This document shows, one piece after another, positions 27,009-38,774 of a stretch of 64,000 nt of DNA. The DNA is taken from positions 48,379,501 through 48,443,500 of the forward strand of contig NC_065539.1 in assembly GCF_932294415.1 (NCBI RefSeq). The letters are read 5' to 3'. The notes beneath the pieces are model-generated. The model was given only the letters and a program-made list of their open reading frames with translations. It was not told where the DNA came from and made no database searches. Positions within the stretch are counted from its first letter, which is position 1, and every line of letters starts with the position of its first letter. The DNA comes from Quercus robur. Lineage: Eukaryota; Streptophyta; Magnoliopsida; Fagales; Fagaceae. The position numbers and the translations under genes are program-made.

Positions 27009-30000
27009 TCAAGGTACAGTAGCAGATGGCGAAGGGAGTTGAACCCAAACATATTCCTCTTTGTAAGCAACACCCCCCGCACAAGAGGCTTCACACGTAT
27101 ACACAACAATAGTTGCCCAATCGAGAGAGTCAACTTCATTATTCACACTAAAGTAATAAAGCAGCTGAGGCAAGATCTGAAATCACCAACAAAATAGACA
27201 CCAACCAAAGGTTTCATTTAGTTTAATTGGAGAAATTGACCGAGTGAAAAGATAGACTGTAAAATGTAAAAGAAACATTTTACGGAGATTTTATAAAGAT
27301 GCAATGTGCATACCTGGAACTCAAAACAAAGAGGACCACCGCAGTAATTGCATTTAGGAATATCAGCTTTCGATGGCTGACCACTTGACATGGGCCAGAG
27401 GGGTTTAGCCCCACCATTCCTACAATACCTGATATTTTGAAACAAACAAAATTACCCGTCATTGTATAATAAAGAGGGAGAAGGCTATAAGTGGATTCAA
27501 ACAAAAAGCAGCAAGGACTAATGACTAATGATGACTCTACAATGTTCTTATTTCTTAGGCTAGCTCTGAATGGACAAGAATCAGGTACCAAAGTCAGTAA
27601 TATGTAGCATATAATAAACGCAGAATATACCATGTAACTAACAAAAATAAATTACTAGTTTAAGTGACTTGGGGCCAACTTATAAAGTTAAGGGCAAATT
27701 ACAACATAAATATTTGAAATAAGATATTTGATAGATGTTGAAGAAGCAACATGCATGTAGAATTAATGCTTTTTTCATATATTTATTGGTAAGTTACATA
27801 CAAAGCAACGATGATTTATATAACATGGATCTCATTGAATTTTAGGTTACCATCTTCAAACGAGTACCGACATATATATATATTAGTGTTGTTAGCTTCC
27901 AGAGCAAGATTAAAAAATTTTATACATGTTGCAGAAAATTTAGAAAACTTTTTGCATTTTTCTGAAAATAAGAAGGCCCCAAAAATAGTTAGAACTGAGG
28001 CCTCCTTACTTTCATTTTGCCATTCTCCATATGAGGGCCACAAACACCATGGGGTGATTAAGGCCCCCTGAGTACCCAGAATATTAAAACCATACTATAT
28101 AGTTGCAGGGCACCAATGCTTGTATACTTCAAGTGCCTTGACATGTGGAAGTTTGTATCCACAATTAGAAATATCAATCACCTTAACACCTGTTCAGGGG
28201 CCTTGCCTATGCGTTCTTGGAAAGAGGCCCAACTTTTTCTGTCATCATCACCCTGTTCATCAACAAAGAAATAAGCAACTAAGAGTCTAGAACAAGGAAA
28301 CAAAAAAATTTGAATACAGCAACGCAAACAACAAGTACCTCAAAACTGTCCATCAGTGAGTTCATTGTGTCATCAACTTTTTCCTTAGAGACCAATGAAC
28401 TGGTACAGGCTTTATCCTCAGACATTTCTGTGCTGGGTTCACTTTCATTCTCAATTATCATCTCATATTCTGGCCACAGAGTTTTGCTTGCAACTGTGTG
28501 CAAATGCAAGATATTTCAGGTGTAAAATACTAATTTAAGTATTGACAATTACTCTATTAATAAACCACATGTTAATAAATATTTTCCCAGGAGTAAATAT
28601 ACAAAGCATATACAATACACATATAGTATCTAAGTCATGTTCTACAAACATTAACCACTTTTATTTCTATTCAGCAAAAAAATAAATATATAAATAAATC
28701 AAACCCTACTCCTGTATCTTTAATATTCAAGGTCAAGTTTTTAGATAAAGATGGATAAGACATAAGTAAGTTACCATTGTCATAAGATGTCATTGATGCC
28801 ATCTAAGATGTAGCTGACAAACTTTTATATTCCAACAGCAAATATACATGTAAATATGCACTACTTTTTTTACATATTTAACACTGTAATAGAAACCATC
28901 TACTTTACTGACCTTTTTGTAAATTTGCTGAAGTAGTTCCGTTTTTATTGGGGCAATCAGATGATTGAGAAGAAATGCTCATCCGTTGACAATCAATCTT
29001 ATGACCAGAGCGCCAGTGCATTGCCTGCAAACAGAAAAGGATAGTAGGAACCTTTTTATGTTGGTGTTGAGGAAATAACCCTTTTTTTAGTAAGTTATAA
29101 ATACATGCAACTTGTGGGTCTTGAACCCGTAGAACTCACCCTCCACTTGTTCTTATAGGGAGAGAAAGCACAGTTTGAGCTAGAGCTCATTGGCATGAGG
29201 AAACTAAAGAACCTAAAAGGCTCAATTACCTGGTGTTTCTCTGAGCAATAACGAGCTGTCCTGCAACTACTACAGAGTTTATCTCCTTTCCAGGTACCAC
29301 ACCAAGTACAAAGTGCAGCTAACACAAGCAAACATCAATACCATCAGAGATTTATTAAAGTACATCAATTTATATGTAACAGAAAGTGCATGAATATATC
29401 CAAACATATTTTTGGGCCCCTGCTAGCTATGCAAACCCACAGTAATTAAGTGTTAGAGCTTTTGAAAGTACTCATTTTATATGTAACTGGAAGTGCACAA
29501 ATACATCCAAACACATTTTCAGGCCCTTGCTAGCTATGCAAACCCACAGTACTTGTGTATTGATTCTGATCTTTCAATTGATCACTTGGGCTGATCAAAT
29601 TGCATAATTTAAAAGAAATAGTAATTAAAAAATTTAAAAACAAAAAACATAATTTGGAGATGTGGACGCCCTTCTAAGAGGAATATTTATGGTCCTTGAA
29701 ATAATGTGTTTTCATAAATGCAGTCCTCTTAGTTTTTCACAAATCCGCTAAACATAAATCAGAGGATGTCATATTGATATTGGTAACAAACATAACCGGT
29801 TTACTATTGAGCATTCATGCTAGCTTCCATTTATCAACCATAAATCATACTTTAACGCATTAAATAATCTTATGAACTTGAAAACTATAACATAAATTGG
29901 AAAATTAAAATAGAATCACACAGGTCTGCCTGGGTGGGAGTGAGAAAGTTATGAAGCAATAGCATGCAATGTCAAAGAAATCAGGAAAAAATAAAAATAA

Positions 30001-32521
30001 TAGTTTTTGTTTTTTTTTTTTTATAAGTAAAAAAATCTTTTTTTGTTTTTTGTTTTCAGGCTAGATTTTATTTTATTTTATTTTTAAATAAAGAATTTTT
30101 ATGGGAAAAGTGGAGATGCCCAGATATACAGCATGGTATGCCAAAGCTTCACCTAAAGAATGCATGAAAAATTCATCTTGTCTATAAAATTAAAAAAAGA
30201 AGAAAACTGGATGTGGCCAAAAATAAGCATCTTGTCCTTTTCTTTTGAGTAGAAATAAATGCAATATGAAAATTCGCATGCTGTGCTAAAATCTATTTCT
30301 TCTAATAAACCAGAAAAAAGGAGGAGATTTGCCTAGACAAAGAGCCAATGTGAAGCCTATGATGTTGCATATGGATGTGAGGATGGAAATATGGGACTTG
30401 AATTTCTAAATTGTAGGCATATAAATATTATAGTTCCTCTGAGGTGTTTTATACCACCAATAATTTTGTACTGAGGCCCATATGAGGAAAAAAAAAATGT
30501 AGCCAACCCAAGAAGTTGAGATGAAGAGTCTGAAGAGTTGCGCATAATATGAAGAACAATAATCTATATAGGCAATGAAAGAAACCATGAACTACCTCCA
30601 GTTCCAGAAGGTTTGTCAGTCCCATCGCATCTTGGGGGCTCGCTTGGGTAAAAAGGATTAAAGCGAGGCAATTGGCAACGGAAAATCTTCACACTGTAAG
30701 TTTGAGGAATGAGAAAATGTCATTAGTTTTATTTTTTAATTTAAAATTTTAATTATAACTAGAAATTTTCATTGTTTAAACTTTATAGAACATACAACTC
30801 AAAGCAATAGTTGACTATACCTTCTAGACGGTTTCTCTGGATGGCGTTTCCATTGCTCATGTTGATCCCGAAGAAGACAGCTCATTGATGAACACATGAA
30901 AACAAACAACATCCGATGAAACGCATATTCTTTCTCAATTGGTGCATAAACCTAGAAAATCAAAGGTGAGAGATTGTTATCATCAACTGGTGATCAACCT
31001 ATAAACTCAAGGCACATAAACAATTTGTCCATATTTCTTTTTGATAAGTAAAAGGAGAAGAGGAAAATAACAGATAAAGAGATGAAAAAATGTGATACAG
31101 ATACACAGATATCTCCTTACAGATTTCAGAAAATTCAGATTAATATCAGGCCTAGCAGCAAATTCAAGCAGGAAGTTTATTTTGCTAGAGTTACAGACTT
31201 AGTTAAAAGCCCAGATCCTACTAGAGTAACATTTTCAAAAAGAAATGTTACTAGTGAATTATCTGGGACTGAATTTAATTTCTAGAAAGCTATTTTTACT
31301 AATTATAAGCCTCTATCATGAACAAAACCGCAGCTAGGATCAGTTTGGTGGAATGTATAGCATTGGTCTTTTGCTAGAAGATTGCAGTTGGTTCTGATGT
31401 TGCAAAAGTTTCAAGTTTCTTGAACAAATGTGAGTGGAAATAGCCTCCGGCATGGTCTGACGAGCTAGTTGTGACTCAAAGCAAGTTACCTGAAGTCAAA
31501 AAAAACCTCAAAGGGAATGTGTGAGTTGGCTTCCATTATACAAGTTTAGAAACTACAGAAGCTGTTAGGACTAAATTGTTTCAAGTTAATTTGGTTTTGT
31601 CAAGCAATTTCAAAGCATGCTTTTAAGTAGTATCTTGCCATTAAATTACAACTAACAGATAATAAAAAAAGGCTCTCAACTAGAAGCAAAGACCATCCTT
31701 TTATTTTTCTCGTGCTCTTTTGCAAAAAGAATATGGCAAGAGGTGTAGCAAAAGTGCAAGATAAATAGAGCTGCTAACGACGTGAATAACGAATTAAACT
31801 AGGCACTTGGCAGTCACTAGATTGAAAAGCAAAGGCCTGAAATTAATACTTTTCTAGCTCGCTTTGGTACATATCATATACAGCATGATCAAAACGCCAT
31901 AATCTGTAAGCTGCTTGTTTAGTTTAGTATGATCAACACGATCATGGTCTAATTCCGCTAACTATTGTCGCATAGTTTAGTTGTTATCTTTTATTGGCAC
32001 CTAATTCAGCTCCTTGTTTTACTATCTACTTCGAATTGAATTAAATTCTAACTCATCACAAAACAAACAACTTGAAGCAGCCAAGTATTCAATCAGAAAA
32101 TTTTTAAAATCGAACTCAAAATATGCAATACCTGAAGCACAAACTGCAAAGGCTCTCCACATATATCACAAACACAAGCTTTTCCAGACGGCAAATTCAC
32201 CGGATCTAGCCAAGCCTACAACCACAAATAAAATAGCATTATCAATAACTAAATCGTAAGCTTTTGTAGAGAAACAAATAAATCAAATAGTACCGGTACG
32301 CTTCCGGCTTTGCTAGGAAATAATTGACGGAGAAGAGACCAAGGATTCTTAGGCTTCTCAACGAAACCTAAGGTAACGAATTCTTCTTCTTCATCTTCAT
32401 CTTCATCGTCATCGTCTTCTTCTTCGTTCATATCGTAATCTTCTACTCCTTCTTCATCGTCGTCGAGGGAAGTGATTTGAAGGCCTTTTAGCTTTTCCAT
32501 AGAGTCTCCCTCCTGAGACAT
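27009..32521 (-). CDS. PDCD2: PDCD2/Tsr4-type ribosome-assembly chaperone with MYND zinc finger
   Basis: Ten exons on -: 32521-32294, 32215-32132, 30951-30821, 30693-30596, 29318-29230, 29024-28913, 28493-28339, 28252-28182, 27428-27314, 27176-27009; 416 aa. All joins keep frame with GT-AG ends. An acidic N-terminus (Glu/Asp run near residues 30-45) is followed by the PDCD2 N-terminal Zn motif CVCDICGEPLQFVLQVYAP. Then comes a MYND finger, CTWCGTWKGDKLCSSC...YCSEKHQAMHW..GHKIDC. The C-terminal domain has KCNYCGGPLCFEFQILPQLL and DSLDWATIVVYTCEASC. Yeast Tsr4 and metazoan PDCD2 bind nascent uS5 (RPS2) and support 40S assembly; the same role here is inferred. The start is the first in-frame ATG (MSQEGDSMEKL). 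Intron 5 is mostly a SINE. The gene looks intact. Confidence 0.93.
29068..29203 (-). mobile_element. SINE in intron 5 of PDCD2
   Basis: The SINE body is 29076-29195 on -: head TGCCAATGAGCTCTAGCTCA (A-box like), B-box GGGTTCAAGACCC, and an A-rich end. It is flanked by TGAGGAAA (+ strand) at 29068-29075 and 29196-29203, an 8-bp target duplication. It makes up over half of the 205-bp intron. Confidence 0.8.
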
Positions 32522-33244
32522 TTTTGGATTCAATTTTCTTATGAATTTTGGAGGATACGGAGATTCGAGTGAGCTGCGCAGTTTTGTATTGTATTGTAAT
32601 GTAGTTGTTCACCTTTCTTCGGCGAGCTAAGGGTTTAGGGTTTTACTTTTACGGTGCGTTTTAAGGCTGCTGCTGCTACGTGTCCTTAGGTTTGAACTTG
32701 AGAGGCGAACCATGGCCGTTGGCTGCTTAAAAAATTTAAGAAGTAGAAGCCAGTTCTGGGCAAGACGAGACCAGAGATGTTGGGCTTTACTTCAGTTGGT
32801 AGTTTTTTAAATTAACCCAAAAGCCCAAAAACCCATCCAACCCTTTTCACATTGGCTGTAAAATTCGCTGAATTGATGTACGAGTGCTCAGAAGTTAGTT
32901 CTCTTCTTAAATTTGATCAAAAGATTATTTTTATCCCTAAACTTTTTTTTTTTTTTTTTTCATTTTTTAACTTTGAACTTTGTAAAGAGTTTTTAATAGT
33001 TTAGAGACAAAAATAATAATGAAAAATATTTTTTTTTTCGATAGTTTAAGAATGAAAAAGTAGAAGATCTTTTTTAAAGTTTAAGGATAGAGAGTAAAAC
33101 ATTTTTAACAGTAGTTTAGAGATGAAAAACAAATTTTTTAATAATTTATGGATATAAACCGAACTTTTTAAAGTTTAGAGGTGAAAAATAAATTGTTGGT
33201 AAAGTTTAAGTACCAAAATAGTATTCTTAACAAAAATTAACATG
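32522..33244. other. upstream region of PDCD2
   Basis: No gene. A 5' leader and promoter region for the minus-strand gene are expected just above 32522; no clear TATA box was seen. A T-run is at 32943-32960. From about 32930 the sequence is a degenerate repeat of AGTTTARRGATRAAAA-type units. Confidence 0.55.
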
Positions 33245-33809
33245 GCTACTGTGGGAACCAGGTATAAGGCTGTTGGGTCTTCACTCACTTGCTCACAATT
33301 TATTTGTAGTGGGCTTGAGGATTTCCTACTCCGGATCGTTCTCGGCAGAGAAACTCAAAGCAACACTTAGTCTCTCCTTCTCACTTCACTGTTTTCTTTA
33401 TATTTTTCTGAACCCCTTCTTTCTCCCAAACTTCTGCTATTTATAGCCAAGGTTAGTGGTGAGATTACGATTTCAGCTTCTGTTAGTGCTATTGAAGGTC
33501 CAGTATTATCTGATTTAAGTGGGTTTTTAGGTGAGAGTGGGGTGTAACAATTATGGCCTTGGAACTTGGTTCCAGCTTAGTTGATAGTGTTCGGTAATGC
33601 AGTTTACTGAGCATATCATGATTTACCCGGACACGGTTAATACGCTTGTTCGGAAAAGCTTATGCCGAGCACATATCAGAATTCAAGGTCCTAAATTAGT
33701 TTTTACGCTAAGGCAGATCTAAGAAGGGCTTAGGGCAATGGGGCTGTTCCCGTTGGGCCTGGGCCCAAGGGCCTAGATAGGTCTTGGGATCTCGGTGCCG
33801 TACAGCTAC
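33245..33809. mobile_element. solo LTR with GCTAC target duplication
   Basis: The 555-bp LTR (33250-33804) begins TGTGGGAACC and ends GTGCCGTACA. It is flanked by GCTAC at 33245-33249 and 33805-33809. A TATA-like CTATTTATAGCC lies near 33438 on +. No internal region or second LTR is seen. Its family is not recognised and differs from the LTR at 19803. Confidence 0.85.
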
Positions 33810-34467
33810 AAATTTTAAAAATTTAATTGTTAGATTGCATGATTTTTAAATTCTTAACATGCATGTCAAATTTTGTACCAATCATATGTTATTTACTATT
33901 TTATCTATAAATTTATATTAATGGATAATTTTATATTGCAAGAACTCAAAACTTAAACATTTGATTGATGATATAAAAGAAAAAAAAATGTAATTTAATG
34001 GTAGATTTGTCAAAATTCACATATGATAAAAATGATATTAAGTGAAGTCATCAAGTTTATAGCCAAACTTTATCATTTTAATTGTAGATATGGTAAAATT
34101 TTGATCTTGGTCATAAGAACATTCATGTCGATCTCCTCAAATTTTTTACCAAACTAACTCAAAAAAATACTGTTTTTTCTAATTTAGTTATCAATATTTT
34201 TATATTCATACATCAACCTCGCTACTTTTACAATTAAATAATATTATTTCTTAATATTCACATTGGTGAGGAGGCTGTAGAGGTGTTGAAGGCGCAAGAG
34301 GTTGCGGCGAAGAGTGACTGCATTGAGGTCGGGGTTAGAGTGGTGTTGTGTCAGCTTCTGAGCGGAGGCGGCTTAGGTGGGGCCTATGATTGGGAAGGAA
34401 GAGAAGGTTATGGAGAAGATCAGGAAAGAGAGTGGCACTAAAATTAGAGAGAAGAGAGGGAAAATGC

Positions 34468-34505
<38 letters not shown>

Positions 34506-35298
34506 TGGAGAATTTTTTTTTAGAAGAAGAGATGGAGATAGACATCAGATGCCAATAGATAGAAAGAATAAAAATGATTTTTTATACAATAGTGATGACA
34601 ATGTCCTCACTGGGTGTGGCAGGCACTTCTCTTAGCTAAATATTTTGCACTAGTTTGGTGAGACTAATACGTGGCTTTTTTTTTTTTTTTTTGAGAATAT
34701 ACGTGGCTTTTTTGGAGACTTTAGTTATATATTTATTGAAATATTAAAATAACTACATTGATATGAATGCTTTAAGGTCTATTTCATGATGATTGGTGTC
34801 TAAAATATCAATCAAATTGTTTCCACTAAAAAAAATAAATCAATTGGTTTTTGCCATAAACAAGAGTATTAATCTTAGTAAGTTTCAGTCAGTTCAACTG
34901 ATAAAATCTTTAATAGTTGAATAAGAAATTTGAAATTCAATTGCTATCTAACCAAAAATTGATTAATGTTTTAGTTTAATAATAAAAATTTATCATAAAA
35001 AAAGATATCATAAATTGAAACTAAAAAAAACAAAAAAAAATTTATTTATTTATTTTGGTTAGGATGGATTTGATTCCACATCTTTTATTTGAGTACGGAT
35101 AACTGAGTAAAGGAGTTGAGCTAACCGGGATTGTACACTTTTTAGCAGTTGAGCTCACCAGATCCAAAAAATGTAACGATTAACGTTATATTTATAGCTC
35201 CCCATTTCCCTTCCCTGCTCCCATATCTTCGTTCTTACCGAATTTCACTCACTTCTCACACTCTCACACACACACTCTCTCACACACACACACACACA
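33810..35298. other. intergenic DNA before the hyccin gene
   Basis: No gene. (GA)n is at 34470-34501. CT- and CA-rich microsatellites (35250-35297) lie directly before the hyccin start and probably form its 5' leader. Confidence 0.6.
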
Positions 35299-36612
35299 AT
35301 GGACTACCACTCGAACCACCGCGCTACTCGCTCTCCCTCCTCCTCCGCCTCCTCCACCTCCTCTTACACTCCAAACCCTCCCACCACAACCACCACCACC
35401 ACCACCACAACTACCACCACCACCGCCGCCTCTGACCCGATGCACTCCTGGTGGGAATCCGTATCCAAAGCCCGTTCTCGAATCCACGCTCTCTCTTCTC
35501 TCCTCTCCAATTCCTCCCCTTCCTCCTCTTCCTTCTCCTTCTCTTCCCTCGCCGACTCCGACCGCCCCGCCCTCTCCCTCCTCTCCTCCCCCACCGCCTA
35601 CTCCCTCATCTCCTCCGCCCTCTCCTCCCCTCTCTCCGGATCCGGATCCGACCCGCTCTGCCAATGGCTCTACGACACCTACCTCTCCTCCGACCCTCAC
35701 TTGCAACTCGTCGTCCTTTCTTTCCTCCCTCTCATCTCCGCCCTCTACCTCTCTCGCATCCACTCCGACGACTCTCTCTCCCTCCCTTCCCTCGCCGGAT
35801 TCGAAGCCGTACTCCTCGCTCTCTACGCTTCCGAAACCAAATCCCGCAACGGAAAGCCGATTCTCATCCAAATCCCTGACCTCTCTCAGCCCTCGCTCTA
35901 CCACACTCCTCGCCGCACCACCCCCGCCGCTAACAATCGGCCTTCCGTTGGAATTTTGTCGCTGCCTTTAGAGCCGCAGATCGCCGTTAAATCCACGAAA
36001 CGAGCTTGCATCGTCGGCGTCGCTCTCGATTGCTATTACAAGCAGATCTCGCAGATGCCGAGTTGGTCTAAGCTCGAATTTTGCCGATCCGTCGCTGCCT
36101 GGGCCGGCCAGGACTGTCCTTGTAAAAGAGAGTTCGACGACGAATTCGAAAACTGCACGTCGTTTTCGGATTCTAGAGCAATCGAGAATGGATGTGAGAT
36201 TGAGATTGAAGGTGTGGTTGAAGAGATGAACAAATTAGGGATCCAGAAATACAAGGCTGGTGATAACGATGATGAAAATTCCGAAAAACCTAAGGGGATT
36301 AGAATTCCGTTACCTTGGGAGCTATTGCAACCGGCATTGAGGATTTTAGGGCATTGCTTGTTGGCTCCGTTGAATCCACAAGACGTAAAGGACGAAGCCG
36401 CGGTGGCCGTGAGGTGTTTATACGCCAGAGCTTCTCATGATCTGGTTCCGCAGGCGATCTTGGCCACGAGGAGCCTTATTCAGCTTGATAAGAGGGCGCG
36501 CGCGGCTGCTAAGATGGAGGCAGAAGCAGCAGCAGCTGCAGCAAATGCATCTTCGAATTCCAACACTCCAAGCAAGGCTAAGAAACCGGAAATCCTATTG
36601 GTTTCCAAGTGA
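35299..36612 (+). CDS. hyccin-family protein, PI4-kinase alpha complex subunit
   Basis: Single exon, 437 aa. The start is the ATG giving MDYHSNHRATRSPSS; upstream sequence is CT/CA microsatellite leader in which the frame stays open but without conserved sequence. The N-terminus is disordered, Ser/Pro-rich, with a run of Thr (about residues 29-42). The hyccin domain follows: MHSWWESVSKARSRIHALSS, then DPLCQWLYDTYLSSDPHLQL, FLPLISALYLSRI, GFEAVLLALYASE, and the C-terminal PLPWELLQPALRILGHCLL and AAVAVRCLYARASHDLVPQA. An acidic linker and an Ala/Lys-rich tail end the protein. In Arabidopsis the HYC proteins, with NPG/TTC7-type and EFOP proteins, anchor PI4Kalpha1 at the plasma membrane and support PI4P supply; the same role is inferred here. 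The N-terminal coding half is very C-rich compared with flanking DNA. No lesion was seen. Confidence 0.92.
   Translation: MDYHSNHRATRSPSSSASSTSSYTPNPPTTTTTTTTTTTTTTAASDPMHSWWESVSKARSRIHALSSLLSNSSPSSSSFSFSSLADSDRPALSLLSSPTAYSLISSALSSPLSGSGSDPLCQWLYDTYLSSDPHLQLVVLSFLPLISALYLSRIHSDDSLSLPSLAGFEAVLLALYASETKSRNGKPILIQIPDLSQPSLYHTPRRTTPAANNRPSVGILSLPLEPQIAVKSTKRACIVGVALDCYYKQISQMPSWSKLEFCRSVAAWAGQDCPCKREFDDEFENCTSFSDSRAIENGCEIEIEGVVEEMNKLGIQKYKAGDNDDENSEKPKGIRIPLPWELLQPALRILGHCLLAPLNPQDVKDEAAVAVRCLYARASHDLVPQAILATRSLIQLDKRARAAAKMEAEAAAAAANASSNSNTPSKAKKPEILLVSK
35381..35427 (+). repeat. ACC-type trinucleotide repeat encoding poly-Thr in the hyccin gene
   Basis: Mixed ACC/ACA/ACT codons give a run of Thr near residues 29-42. 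It is a likely length-variable coding microsatellite in a disordered segment. Confidence 0.8.
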
Positions 36613-38104
36613 TTGGGAATGTCGCAGTTTTGCAGGTAATGGTTGTTGTTGTATAGTTAAAAGTTGAAGCAGTCGAAAATTTAATTTATGTAGGTTATTG
36701 CTGTATGCCAATATATATTAGTGTTTGTAGTTCTCAGTGATTGTTTTTTTGTAAGTTTTAAAAATTTTATTTCTGGATTGACAGTTATAAAGGATTCAGG
36801 TCTTGTTGTGTACTTTTGTATTTTTTTTATTTGAGGAAATTTGGAGAAATGGTTTGTAACACAAACGCTTGTATGGCGTGTGATTTCTCTTTTGAATTGG
36901 TTGTTGTATAGTTAAGAATGCTTGTTGTAATGTGAACGATGTCTCTTCGTGATCTTCATTTGATCGGTAGGTTACAGTTTATATAAAAACTGCTAGTATA
37001 AATGCCTTTTCTTGTAATGATTAGTGAGATGAGATAAGAGTGCATTCATTCTTGAGCACTGTATATCTTATTTCTTCAGCTTCTAGTGGAATTTTGCTTC
37101 ATTTCTAGTTCAGTTAAATTATGCCTTGTATTTCCTTTGGGTAGCTAAAGTTTAAATTTGACAATGAAGAATAACTTTATATTGTGAACCAAAACAATAC
37201 CATTTGAAATAAATCTTTTTACAAACTGAACAGGACAGTTTTGTAAGAAATAGATTGATGATTGGTTTGGCAGCTTTTTCAAAGATAATGCATTTTCAAT
37301 TGCATACACCCTAGTCTATTACTGATGTTGGTGATGCTGGTATTTGCAACATAATATGTTCATCTTTAAGCATCAGTTCACAATATTTTAGCTATATTGA
37401 TTAATGGTAAGATTTTGTTGTGATTGAAATTTGCTTATGTCATGGAATTGTGGAAGAATAATATTCTTCACTCTAAATAATCGGCCTTGTCTATTGACGA
37501 AAATCAACTTATGTAAAAGTCTTAAACCTGTAGATGGTTCTGTGTGTTAACATTGTTCATTAGCCTCCAGCCCCTCCATTGATTGAATTGGGAACCTTAG
37601 AATTTTTGGTGTTAAGAGTACATGGAGTTTTATGTGCCTACATGTACCTTAGGCTAACACTTTGTTACGTGATGTTTCTAGGTTGTAGTGAGTTATAACT
37701 TTTAATTGCATGTTTATCACCTATATTTGGTTTTCAAATTGATAATATGTTTCTTTTCTAGATTTCTTTTGTTTGTTAGAACACTATGGTTTCAAAAGTT
37801 GTAATCACTGTGGTAGTTATGGTTCCCTAATTAGTAGTTTTTGTAGGGTAGGCTATTGGTACTTGACTAGTAGCTTTTCCCATCCACGTTATGAGTGCAT
37901 GGAAATAATGAATATGTGAATCGTGGGTTATAAGAGGTTGATGTGCCAATAGGGCTATTCTTTTATATTGTAATTTTGAAATGGTTTCAAATGTCTAGAT
38001 ATGCATTATGAGTTCACATAGGTGGGAGAAGCGGTAGAGCTATCTCTCATTCTTTCCCCCTTATTTATCTGCATTCTGCTCTAACTTTACTGTTCAGTTA
38101 ATTT

Positions 38105-38246
38105 TGAGAATTATAGAAAGAATTCCATCTTGAATAGACTTATCAAAAAAAAAAAAAAAAAAAAATCCATCTTGAATTGAAGCTTCTCCTTGGCAACATA
38201 GAAATGGACAAGCTTCAATTCAAGATGGAATTTTATCTACAATTCT
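38105..38246. repeat. inverted repeat interrupted by an A-run
   Basis: TCCATCTTGAATTGAAGCTT (38167-38186) is exactly repeated in inverse as AAGCTTCAATTCAAGATGGA (about 38211-38230). The outer sequence GAGAATTATAGAAAGAATTC is mirrored by GAATTTTATCTACAATTCTC. A 21-bp A-run and a partial third arm lie on the left side. Confidence 0.8.
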
Positions 38247-38752
38247 CATTATCACGAATGTACCAATGCTACATCCTGGTTGTTTAATGGGTGTGAATTG
38301 GCAACTGCAGGTGAAAAGTTTTGCATTTAGAGAAATGCAGCTCATAGTAATAAGGCAATCAACCAAGCAAAAGCAAACATCTAATCCCAAAATCCTCAAA
38401 CCTTAGAAATCAAATTGTCCACATGGTTTTTGAAGTCCTCAACCAACATTTTTCCATCAAGTCCTTACTACCTCATCCCAGTACACCAAATAAATAGACA
38501 TTCAATTAGAAAAGAACATGTATACTGTAACCAACCAATCACTTTAATAGCAGAAAGAATTACATAACTTCTAAAACTTCAAATGAAGATCACTAAGAGA
38601 CATAATGCATTATTCAAATGTTTTTTGATAAATCAATGGTTTGGAGTGGGCAGATTAGAACCCTAGATATCTCTGTTGATAATTCAAATGTTTAGATATG
38701 CATTATGGGTTCCAATAGGTGGGAGAAGCGGCAGAGCTATCTCTCATTCTCT

Positions 38753-38774
38753 CCCCCCCCCCCCCCCCCCCCCC
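38753..38774. repeat. C homopolymer, 22 bp
   Basis: An uninterrupted C-run within one of two copies of a repeated 95-bp segment; the other copy (near 38060) has only five C. Length may be inaccurate. Confidence 0.8.

Noticed and set aside
27811-28071. 86-codon open frame on +
   Set aside because: It lies wholly in intron 8 of the minus-strand PDCD2 gene and has no family resemblance.
35149-35298. N-terminal extension of the hyccin frame
   Set aside because: It would need a TTG start and consists of CT/CA microsatellite leader; the ATG at 35299 fits hyccin proteins.
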